Shown here piece after piece: positions 1 to 6,464 of a stretch of DNA of 8,689 nucleotides. The stretch's first letter is position 1. Every line of letters begins with the position of its first letter. A model generated the notes under the pieces. The model made no database searches, was not told where the DNA came from, and saw only the letters and a program-made list of their open reading frames with translations. The position numbers were made by a program, and so were the translations under genes. Source of the DNA: UBA1227 sp964539045 (lineage in GTDB: Bacteria > Bacillota > Clostridia > Oscillospirales > Acutalibacteraceae); the NCBI GenBank assembly GCA_964539045.1, contig CAZIHW010000038.1:1-8689 (forward strand), given 5' to 3'.

Positions 1-1732
1 AGCATCCGCATGATGTCATAGGATCCTCGAGAAGTGAGTACAGAGTAACGTGTTCAAGAGCACCGTGTGAAAGGTTGCAAACGACCTCATCAACGTCCTC
101 ATAACGTCCTACTCTCTCATCTATGCAACGCTCTTTGGTTACTATCTGACAAGGACCTGTAGGATCAAGCTCGTATGTAGCCTTGGCATCAAGCCACGAA
201 ACCGCACCGCAAAGGCCAAGACGTTCAGGTGTTACTACACATACATGGCTCGGTGAGAATGCCTGACACATGATACATGAATAGAACTGCGGAACTGATT
301 CGTCAGTCATGGTCTTAAGTCTCTCGTCACGCTTATCGAATACTTCATTTGCGTGCTTGCGAAGCTCCTTATTCTTCTCTGCATCTACAACTATCTTAAC
401 CTGGCACTTATCAACAACAGAATCAAAGTCGGACATAATCTTTGCATACAGAACTTCACCTATATGCTTAAACTTGAATCCTGCCTCAAAGTCAGCCTTA
501 GATATACGAACTCTTATCATATCACGCTGACCTGTATGCATAAGACCTTCAACACAGTTGAGGAATGAGTGGAACTTACGCTCAAATACCGACTCGAAGT
601 CAGGCTGCATGTTCTTTCCTGCAACTTCAACCGTGTAGGAAAGAGAAATCTTCGATCCTACTTCAATATCATCTATCTCAGGTCCGATTACTTCAATCTT
701 ATGGTCTTCTATCTCAGAAGCATCCTTTGTCTGTACAAGCTCAAAGCAGTCGACACGGGAACCGTCAACTTCTACCTGCATATCAGCCTTACGGATGATC
801 TCACCTTCGTAAGCTGTGGAGAAAGCAACAGGGATGTCGATGTTTGTTACCTTGATCTTGATGCCGCGAGCTTCAAGAGAGGTGTCGATCCAGTCTTTGG
901 TATCTTCATTGATAACAAGTGACTTCGGAACAGACCACATATCATCTGTATCATTTGTAATTACCGGGAATCCGAGTTTTATTGCTCCGGCGCCGCAGGC
1001 AACGGTTATGTCGTCAACAGGCTTGTAAGCATTAACAAACGCATTGATTCTGTCAAATGTATATTTGTGGAATCCATCCCAATCACCCGGCTGTATGTTA
1101 CCGAAAATCATAGCACAACGGGTAACGAGGGAGATGATGTGTCCGACAGCCCAGATGTCAGGTCCTACAGGAACAAGACGAACCGGGAAGCCCATGTTTA
1201 TGCCGGCTTCATACATCTGGTCAATGATACCGCCGATGAGGAATACAAATATACCTCTTGATTGGTATCCTTTTACAATTTCAACTGCCTCTTCTGTTGA
1301 AGGAGCAGGTCCTATCATAACTACAAAGCCCGGTATATCGCCCGTTACAAGGGGAACGCCGAGTTCACGAACCTCTGCATCAGCGAAATGACCGTGATAC
1401 TTTGTTCCCTCATAAGGTGTTTCGGTCTTAGCATACTTACAAGCCTCTATCATTTCTGCGGCTATAGCTGTACCGACACCCGAGAAGAAAATCGACTTCG
1501 TTCTCGGCTCTCTGAGCATCATAGCTTTAACATCGGCAAGGGCTTCCTGAAGTCCGCCGACAGTTGTTACTTTTTTACCTATATATGCATAAATACAAGC
1601 AAGGAAATAAGCTGTATTAGGCATGTTGAGCGGTGCATCCGCTCCAAGTTCAGCAACGAGTGCATTTACGTCAGCTTCAGCTTTAGCAAACATCTCGTCT
1701 GAACCACGGAATACTCTTTCAAATAATGCCAT
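1..1732 (-). CDS. acsB: Acetyl-CoA synthase (CODH/ACS alpha subunit), C-terminus cut by window edge
   Basis: This enzyme makes acetyl-CoA from CO, a corrinoid-carried methyl group and CoA, in the cytoplasm, as the last step of the Wood-Ljungdahl pathway. I translated the minus strand from the ATG at 1732: 577 codons stay open to the left edge. Cluster A ligands are visible as C486-x2-C489-x8-C498-x9-C508, then C575-G-C577 at the very edge. This is the spacing of Moorella ACS (C506, C509, C518, C528, C595, C597) with a constant offset of 20, so roughly 130 C-terminal residues are missing from the window. F492 matches the Phe next to the Moorella cluster. The N-terminal domain, which binds CODH in bacterial enzymes and is absent from archaeal ones, is present. 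The start is supported by AAGGAAG at 1740-1746, 7 bases upstream. It follows cooC after 57 bases on the same strand, consistent with a cooS-cooC-acsB operon. No frameshift is seen. Identification is very secure. Confidence 0.97.
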   Translation of the reverse strand, partial: MALFERVFRGSDEMFAKAEADVNALVAELGADAPLNMPNTAYFLACIYAYIGKKVTTVGGLQEALADVKAMMLREPRTKSIFFSGVGTAIAAEMIEACKYAKTETPYEGTKYHGHFADAEVRELGVPLVTGDIPGFVVMIGPAPSTEEAVEIVKGYQSRGIFVFLIGGIIDQMYEAGINMGFPVRLVPVGPDIWAVGHIISLVTRCAMIFGNIQPGDWDGFHKYTFDRINAFVNAYKPVDDITVACGAGAIKLGFPVITNDTDDMWSVPKSLVINEDTKDWIDTSLEARGIKIKVTNIDIPVAFSTAYEGEIIRKADMQVEVDGSRVDCFELVQTKDASEIEDHKIEVIGPEIDDIEVGSKISLSYTVEVAGKNMQPDFESVFERKFHSFLNCVEGLMHTGQRDMIRVRISKADFEAGFKFKHIGEVLYAKIMSDFDSVVDKCQVKIVVDAEKNKELRKHANEVFDKRDERLKTMTDESVPQFYSCIMCQAFSPSHVCVVTPERLGLCGAVSWLDAKATYELDPTGPCQIVTKERCIDERVGRYEDVDEVVCNLSHGALEHVTLYSLLEDPMTSCGC

Positions 1733-1759
1733 TGTGATTCTTCCTTTCTTAGTTAAGGC

Positions 1760-1787
1760 AATCCAAACCTTTAAATTCGGACCTTTA
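1760..1787 (-). repeat. Two adjacent imperfect 14-bp direct repeats between cooC and acsB
   Basis: Read on the minus strand, TAAAGGTCCGAATT (1774-1787) is directly followed by TAAAGGTTTGGATT (1760-1773); they differ at three positions. The pair fills about half of the 57-base cooC-acsB spacer and ends 14 bases before the acsB ribosome site. It could be a small local duplication or a protein or RNA contact site for tuning acsB expression. No function can be assigned from the sequence alone. Confidence 0.5.
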
Positions 1788-1789
1788 CT

Positions 1790-2566
1790 TTAAATCTTTT
1801 TGACCATTTCATCCAACTTTTGCTTAATGGATTTGATTTCTTCCAAAGCTGTCGGACTGCAGTCGTACGGAGAGAGGCCCTGTCTGTCTGCATCTATAAC
1901 CTCTGAGTTATAGCTTATGAAACCAAGGAAATCTTCTTCCGGAATTCGGCTTTTGATAAATTCTTTATCGCTATCATTACGAACTTTATTAGCTACTACA
2001 TAAACCCTGGATACACCTATATCCAATGCGAGACGCTTTACGTTCATATATGTCTGAACGCTTCTGGCACCCGGCTCAATAACCACTATGAAGAAATCCA
2101 TCATAGAAGCCGTTCCTCTGGCCAGATGTTCAAGCCCTGCTTCCATATCCATAACAACGACATCATCTTTGCGAAATGTAAGCGCCGACAATATGGATTT
2201 TAACATTATGTGCTCAGGACAAACACATCCCGAGCCTCCGGTTTCAACCGTACCCATAACGAGAAGCTTAACGCCGTTTACGTCTTTTCCGTATTTATCA
2301 GGTATATCCGATACCTGAGGATTCAGCTTAAAAAACTTATTTGCATCGTTAGCGCCCGTGCGTTCCTCTACAAGGCTTCTCATCTTTGAAATCGGAACTA
2401 TGGAGTTTACCTCCTCTTCCGAAAGACCGAGAGCCAATCCGAGATTTGCATCGGGATCAACGTCAGCAGCAAGAACTGTTCTTCCCTCGTCCGCATATAG
2501 TCTTGCGAGTGTTGAGGACAATGTAGTCTTGCCTACGCCGCCTTTTCCGGTAATTGCAAGTTTCAT
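1790..2566 (-). CDS. cooC: CooC/AcsF-family nickel-insertion ATPase for CODH/ACS
   Basis: This is a 258-residue cytoplasmic P-loop ATPase of the MinD/SIMIBI class. CooC and AcsF relatives use ATP-driven dimer changes to help load nickel into CODH cluster C or ACS cluster A. The deviant Walker A motif GKGGVGKTT is at residues 7-15, with the signature lysine K8. The Asp-rich switch VDPDANLG is at 36-43. The paired metal-binding motif C114-V-C116 lies in GGSGCVCPEH, where Carboxydothermus CooC1 binds metal between subunits. The Walker B-like VVVMDMEAGLEHL is at 136-148. Length is typical of the family. The ATG at 2566 is preceded by AGGGG (2574-2578), a modest ribosome site. The gene sits 31 bases after cooS and 57 before acsB, so it is probably cotranscribed with both. 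Whether it serves CODH (CooC), ACS (AcsF) or both cannot be settled here; family membership is secure. Confidence 0.94.
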   Translation of the reverse strand: MKLAITGKGGVGKTTLSSTLARLYADEGRTVLAADVDPDANLGLALGLSEEEVNSIVPISKMRSLVEERTGANDANKFFKLNPQVSDIPDKYGKDVNGVKLLVMGTVETGGSGCVCPEHIMLKSILSALTFRKDDVVVMDMEAGLEHLARGTASMMDFFIVVIEPGARSVQTYMNVKRLALDIGVSRVYVVANKVRNDSDKEFIKSRIPEEDFLGFISYNSEVIDADRQGLSPYDCSPTALEEIKSIKQKLDEMVKKI

Positions 2567-2597
2567 TTTAAGGCCCCTAACTTAATGTTTACTCATC

Positions 2598-4496
2598 TTA
2601 TATACTGAGAGCTGCACGCTTAGCTTCAATAGCTTCTATCATAAGATCACCGAGTTTATCGATGTCCTTTTCAACTGTGAAATTAGCTTCAACCCACTGC
2701 TTACAGCCTGTCTCACCACGAAGAAGTTCCTTTACCTCTTCAGAACCCTCGCAGAAAGGCTCGACGCCGAGATATGTATCAATACCGGTAGCAACAACAT
2801 AGTTACCGATAGAAACGGCTTTCTCAGACATCCATTCAGGAGCACATCCGCAAAGAGGAATCTGTGAGATGTTAATGCCCCAATCCTTTGCTATATCGGA
2901 TGCGAGGATCATCATACGTGAGATATCAACGCAAGAACCCATGTGAAGAATCGGAGGAATACCAACTAGTTCACAAACTCTGCGAAGGCCTTCACCGCAG
3001 CAATTCTTCGCATCGAGGTCCATAAGACCTGCCTTCGCAGCAGCCTGAGCCGAACAACCGGAAACGATAACGATGATATCGTTTTCGATGAGTTTCTTCA
3101 TCAGCTCTATGTGTGCATAGTCAGCACGAACCTTCGGGTTGTTACATCCAACCATAGCAACAGCTCCGCGAATAACACCGGACTTAACTGCGTCTACGAG
3201 AGGCATCATTGTACCGGTTTCGTCAACGTGGCTGTTTGTTACGCCGTCAAGACACTTCTTGATAGCCTCAACAGAATAACCTACGCGGGCATTTGTCTTT
3301 ATGTCAGGTATATTTACAAGTTCAGGATCTCTGTTCTTGAAATTCTCAACTGCAAGCTTTACGATAGCCTTTGCATTTTCAGCTGCTGTAGCCTCTGAGA
3401 ACTCTATAAAATCAGACTCAGGCATACGTGCTATCGGAGAAGTAGTTATGAATTTTGTGTGGAAACACTTAGAGAGAGGTCCGAGTGCCGGGAAAATACA
3501 TTGAACGTCAACTACGATAGCTTCGCAAGCTCCCGTCAAAACAACATTTTCCTGCTGGAGGAAGTTACCTGCCATAGGAATACCGTGACGCATGGCAACT
3601 TCGTTACTTGTACAGCAAACGCCGGCAATGTTTATGCCCTTAGCGCCAACCTCTTTTGCAAGTGCTATCATTTCCGGATCCTGAGCATAGAATACAATCA
3701 TCTCCGAAAGAGAAGGATCGTGTCCGTGAACAATGATATTTACCATGTCCTTCTCCATAACACCGAGGTTTGCATGTGTGTCTATAGGCTTCGGTGTTCC
3801 GAAGAGTATGTCTGAAAAATCAGTACCCATCATAGAACCGCCCCAACCGTCGGAAAGACCGGCACGAAGCGAATGCTTTATGAGAGCTTCAGGGAGCGAA
3901 GAGCAACCCATGTGTGTCATATGAAGCGACTGTGAAACTTCGCGGTCAATGGCACGAGGTTCAATATCTGCTGCCTTCCACAAATCCTGTGTATGCTGAG
4001 GAGCCCTCTTAAGGAAACGTTGTACGCCAAAAGGCTTACCGTATTCCATAAGGCCTGTTTCGGCAACTTCGTGGGCTACATCATATACGTCTCTGCCCTC
4101 TGTTTCAATTCCCCACTCAGCGGCTATCTTGAAGAGCTTTTCGGTATCTCTTACCTGATAAGCGCCGTCGGCGGAAGTTTGATAAAGTGTGTGTGCAATA
4201 GAACGTCCGTGGTCTGAGTGTGTTGCAGCGCCTCCGGCTGTAAACCGCAAGTAGTTACGGGCTACTATACCGTGAGCGTCACATCCGCATATGCCTCTCG
4301 GTGACTTCGGAGTGATGCGGCAGGGACCCATACTACAGATACGACAGCAAATACCCTGTTCACCGAATTTACAGTGTGGATTCTGGTTTTGAACACGCTG
4401 CTGCCATGAATCAGCGCCTACCTTAGCTCCTGTTTCAAGCAGGGCGTTAGTAGCGGCTTCCATCTCTTCAACTGAAATGAGTCTATCCCAATTCAT
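2598..4496 (-). CDS. cooS: Anaerobic Ni-Fe carbon monoxide dehydrogenase catalytic subunit (CODH/ACS beta)
   Basis: This 632-residue enzyme (also called acsA) interconverts CO2 and CO; in acetogens the CO passes by tunnel to AcsB. The cluster D cysteines C42 and C50 and cluster B cysteines C51, C54, C59 and probably C70 show the CCxxC-x4-C pattern. Cluster C ligands are recognisable in HGHDP (257-261), GVCCTSNE (292-299, C294/C295), DVQC (C333), VGCNN (C451), SGCSAQ (C481) and GSCVD (C522). The SEKA motif with K559 matches the catalytic-lysine region of the family. Length is normal for bacterial CooS/AcsA. The ATG at 4496 is chosen because GGGGAGGAAA ends 7 bases upstream and the family N-terminus begins near here; a longer frame from 4562 has no comparable support. 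It is the first gene of the likely cooS-cooC-acsB operon, and the upstream leader carries possible regulatory elements. All expected ligands are present, so it should be active. Confidence 0.97.
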   Translation of the reverse strand: MNWDRLISVEEMEAATNALLETGAKVGADSWQQRVQNQNPHCKFGEQGICCRICSMGPCRITPKSPRGICGCDAHGIVARNYLRFTAGGAATHSDHGRSIAHTLYQTSADGAYQVRDTEKLFKIAAEWGIETEGRDVYDVAHEVAETGLMEYGKPFGVQRFLKRAPQHTQDLWKAADIEPRAIDREVSQSLHMTHMGCSSLPEALIKHSLRAGLSDGWGGSMMGTDFSDILFGTPKPIDTHANLGVMEKDMVNIIVHGHDPSLSEMIVFYAQDPEMIALAKEVGAKGINIAGVCCTSNEVAMRHGIPMAGNFLQQENVVLTGACEAIVVDVQCIFPALGPLSKCFHTKFITTSPIARMPESDFIEFSEATAAENAKAIVKLAVENFKNRDPELVNIPDIKTNARVGYSVEAIKKCLDGVTNSHVDETGTMMPLVDAVKSGVIRGAVAMVGCNNPKVRADYAHIELMKKLIENDIIVIVSGCSAQAAAKAGLMDLDAKNCCGEGLRRVCELVGIPPILHMGSCVDISRMMILASDIAKDWGINISQIPLCGCAPEWMSEKAVSIGNYVVATGIDTYLGVEPFCEGSEEVKELLRGETGCKQWVEANFTVEKDIDKLGDLMIEAIEAKRAALSI

Positions 4497-4502
4497 AGAT
4501 GA

Positions 4503-4512
4503 TTTCCTCCCC
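4503..4512 (-). promoter_or_regulatory. Ribosome binding site of cooS that fixes its start
   Basis: The minus strand reads GGGGAGGAAA here, with GGAGG 9 bases from the ATG at 4496. It is the strongest Shine-Dalgarno in the CODH/ACS block. It argues against the in-frame upstream start at 4562, which would place this site inside the coding region. Confidence 0.85.
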
Positions 4513-4546
4513 AATATATTAAAAAGAATACTAAAAAAAGGAATAT

Positions 4547-4558
4547 GCCCTTTCGGGC
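4547..4558 (-). other. Small hairpin in the cooS 5' leader
   Basis: The minus strand reads GCCC-GAAA-GGGC, a 4-bp GC stem closed by a GNRA-type tetraloop, followed after seven bases by a run of seven T (4533-4539). It lies about 51 bases before the cooS start in the presumed untranslated leader. The stem is short and the T run is not adjacent, so it is a weak terminator at best. It might act as an attenuator or an mRNA-stabilising element, which is inference. Confidence 0.4.
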
Positions 4559-4575
4559 TCATAAATCCACGTATA

Positions 4576-4584
4576 AATATAACA
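4576..4584 (-). promoter_or_regulatory. Candidate extended -10 promoter for cooS-cooC-acsB
   Basis: The minus strand reads TG-T-TATATT, an extended -10 element whose hexamer matches TATAAT at five of six positions. No convincing -35 box lies 16-18 bases upstream, which is tolerated in extended -10 promoters. Transcription would start near 4569, giving a leader of about 70 bases. It lies just downstream of the intrinsic terminator that closes the previous gene, where an operon promoter is expected. The exact start is inferred. Confidence 0.45.
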
Positions 4585-4599
4585 AAAACAAATTGTTTT
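4585..4599. promoter_or_regulatory. 15-bp palindrome next to the cooS promoter, possible operator
   Basis: The plus strand reads AAAACAA-A-TTGTTTT, a perfect inverted repeat with 7-base arms around one central base. It directly abuts the extended -10 element and covers the spacer toward the -35 position, a classic place for a repressor or redox/nickel regulator. AT-rich palindromes arise easily by chance in such leaders and no regulator family is recognised with confidence. Confidence 0.35.
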
Positions 4600-4618
4600 G
4601 TATTTACGACAAATAGTG

Positions 4619-4656
4619 AAAAAAAAAGAAACCTGCGCTACAAAATGTAGCGCAGG
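4619..4656 (-). terminator. Strong intrinsic terminator after the DUF362 gene
   Basis: A perfect 11-bp stem CCTGCGCTACA / TGTAGCGCAGG (4632-4642 and 4646-4656) with a 3-base loop is followed, on the minus strand, by TTTCTTTTTTTTT (4619-4631). The U tract points to termination of minus-strand transcripts. It lies 43 bases after the stop codon of the DUF362 gene and separates it from cooS. A weaker GGCG/CGCC inverted repeat (4655-4678) partly overlaps its base and could pair alternatively. Confidence 0.93.
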
Positions 4657-4699
4657 CGCTTTTGGGTGAAAATTCGCCTTGTTTAACTGCTTTTTCGGC

Positions 4700-6403
4700 T
4701 TAGTGATTATGTCCCTCAGGGCCATAATGATTATTCGTATTAAGAGGAAGTGCACAAAGTGCAACATATGTCTGAAGACCTGCCTGCTTAATCCTTTCAA
4801 CAAGGCCGAGTTTCTCCATAGGTGCAGGTATAAAATCTTTTTGCTTATCTGCTTCGGAGATGTTCGGAAGCTCAAATATACGGTCATCATGTGATACCAT
4901 AGGCGCGTCACAAAGCTCGCCCTTCAAAGCACTCAATGCACGAAGACCGATCATTTCAAGAAGGTGTAAGCCTGTATTCACGAGCCACGGATTTGTCGGA
5001 GTCATGATAGGAATGAGAGTTCCTCCTGCCAGGCATATAGTAGAAGCACACTTTGCAGGGTCACAACAGCCTGTTGCTTTCCAGGAACAAATATCGGATG
5101 TAGTTGCAAGCGTACAGTTACCCATACCGTACTTCTTCATAGGAAGCGCAGCAAGATCTGCCTTGGTATAAGGCTTACCGGTTCTGTCAAACCAATATCT
5201 TTCGCCGTCTATAACGATACCCGGTCCCTCGATAACACAAACCCTGAGCTTCTCCGAATCCATTGATTTCTTATAGTTGTAGAATTCCAAGCCAAACTTA
5301 ACAGAAGCAAGACATCCGCCTGAACATGCCTGCTCTATAGCAAGCGCCGTCTCAGGTGTTACAGACTTCGGATCTGTTATCTTCGGTGCGCCCGGAAGAT
5401 TGTGTCCGGCAACGGCCAGAAGATTCGGGAAGTCGTGTGCTGTCTTATCGTCCATAAGACTTGCTATAGCAGGTCTGAACTTAGTTACGGATGTATCGCC
5501 GATTATCTCTACCTGAGGATCGCCGAAGTTGCGGCGCGTAGCCTCTATCATGAGTTTATTCTTCTCCGGGTCAAATCCCATCATATATGTAGTAACCCTG
5601 TCTGCTTCAACGGAGTTGTTTGAAACTACAATCTTTCCGACCTTAACAGGATCAACAGGAGCAGGTGTATTTCCCTCTCCTCCTATGATACCGTCGATAA
5701 CAGTGAGATCAGGCTTGAAGAGATAAAGAAGATCTGCGAGCTTCTTATCGATATCGTAGTTGTGGTTTCTCTCACGAAGGAAGTAAGGGATAGTTCCCAT
5801 AGCATTTTTGAATCCTAATGTAACTCCGGTATAAAGGTTCGTCTTCATCTTCGGTACAGAGATGTAGAAAGCCTCACCCTTAACAACCTGATCGAGTACC
5901 TTCGGGAGATATACTTCCTTCATAATCTCTGCCTTCGGGAGATAATACTTAACAACCGGTTCAAGCTCCATGGCTACGAGTCCCGTATTATAATACTTTG
6001 CGATCCTGTCATATCCGGCAGCCTTGAAGGCTGTCTTTGTAGGATAAGGCTTACCTGCTGACTCGATAATAGTTATCTTGTTAGTGTACTTCTTAAGGTA
6101 AGCTATAACAGCCTCAAAAACACGCGGGTCCGTATTTTCGGGATAATCCATCTTATCCAGTGCTACATTGTGGTAGACAAATACGAGATTGGGCTTTACA
6201 AGTATTTGCTTGTACTTTGAAAGCCCTTCCGTAAAATGTGTTTTCTGATCCAGATCATCAAGTGCTGTAAAAACAGTCTCTCTTATAGCCTTGATATCCT
6301 CACGCTGAAAATAGTCGTATGTACCGTAGTTGTCGGGCAATGAAACAAAATCATTCATATAGTCCATCTTCGGCGCATCTTTGATAATTACATAACTTGC
6401 CAT
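4700..6403 (-). CDS. DUF362-domain protein with Cys-rich C-terminal half and His-rich tail, function unknown
   Basis: This is a 567-residue, apparently cytoplasmic protein with no signal peptide or membrane segment. Family hallmarks seen are ILVKPNLV (67-74), the block PKMKTNLYTGVTLGFKNAMG (184-203), PDLTVIDGIIGGEGNTP (231-247) and NNSVEADRVTTYMMGF (262-277). The C-terminal half adds a cysteine-rich stretch: C360-x3-C364, C389, C430, C439, C446-C447, C452 and C457, then C498 and C550. The extreme C-terminus is NNHYGPEGHNH, with three histidines. Such Cys and His density suggests binding of metal or an Fe-S cluster, but the pattern is not a standard ferredoxin motif. The ATG at 6403 has GGGAGG at 6411-6416, 7 bases upstream. 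It has its own promoter and terminator, so it is a separate unit just before the CODH/ACS operon. A role in metal or cluster handling for those enzymes is only a hypothesis. The domain call is fairly secure; the function is unknown. Confidence 0.85.
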   Translation of the reverse strand: MASYVIIKDAPKMDYMNDFVSLPDNYGTYDYFQREDIKAIRETVFTALDDLDQKTHFTEGLSKYKQILVKPNLVFVYHNVALDKMDYPENTDPRVFEAVIAYLKKYTNKITIIESAGKPYPTKTAFKAAGYDRIAKYYNTGLVAMELEPVVKYYLPKAEIMKEVYLPKVLDQVVKGEAFYISVPKMKTNLYTGVTLGFKNAMGTIPYFLRERNHNYDIDKKLADLLYLFKPDLTVIDGIIGGEGNTPAPVDPVKVGKIVVSNNSVEADRVTTYMMGFDPEKNKLMIEATRRNFGDPQVEIIGDTSVTKFRPAIASLMDDKTAHDFPNLLAVAGHNLPGAPKITDPKSVTPETALAIEQACSGGCLASVKFGLEFYNYKKSMDSEKLRVCVIEGPGIVIDGERYWFDRTGKPYTKADLAALPMKKYGMGNCTLATTSDICSWKATGCCDPAKCASTICLAGGTLIPIMTPTNPWLVNTGLHLLEMIGLRALSALKGELCDAPMVSHDDRIFELPNISEADKQKDFIPAPMEKLGLVERIKQAGLQTYVALCALPLNTNNHYGPEGHNH

Positions 6404-6435
6404 AATAATTCCTCCCGCTTCAAAAGGTTAATACC

Positions 6436-6464
6436 ATTATAAAAAATAGATTGCATTAAATCAA
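6436..6464 (-). promoter_or_regulatory. Sigma-A-type promoter of the DUF362 gene
   Basis: The minus strand has TTGATT (6459-6464), a 17-base spacer and a perfect TATAAT (6436-6441). The -35 box matches TTGACA at four of six positions. The -35 box forms the last two sense codons of the lipoprotein gene (Leu-Ile), with its stop codon immediately after. Transcription would begin near 6429, leaving about 26 untranslated bases that include the ribosome site. This makes the DUF362 gene independently transcribed even if the upstream operon reads through. Confidence 0.75.

Noticed and set aside
309..1391. Several plus-strand open frames of 64-117 codons opposite acsB
   Set aside because: They lie antisense to a secure gene, lack ribosome sites and show no recognisable domains; long antisense frames are expected opposite such genes.
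3111..4217. Plus-strand open frames of 63-118 codons opposite cooS
   Set aside because: Their composition follows from the antisense of CODH codons; no domain, start signal or promoter supports them.
4497..4562. In-frame N-terminal extension of cooS starting at 4562
   Set aside because: It has no good ribosome site, would put the strong GGGGAGGAAA site and a hairpin inside the coding region, and adds 22 residues not expected in the CODH family.
4568..4585. Possible Rex (redox regulator) site TTGTTATATTTATACG on the minus strand
   Set aside because: Only the left half resembles the clostridial TTGTTAA half-site; the right half does not match TTAACAA well enough to call.
4632..4656. The 11-bp stem as a bidirectional terminator
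   Set aside because: On the plus strand only a short T run follows the stem, and there is no plus-strand gene to terminate.
4531..4911. Minus-strand open frame of 126 codons across the cooS leader and the end of the DUF362 gene
   Set aside because: It runs through the intrinsic terminator and overlaps a well-supported gene in another frame; the protein is low-complexity and shows no family features.
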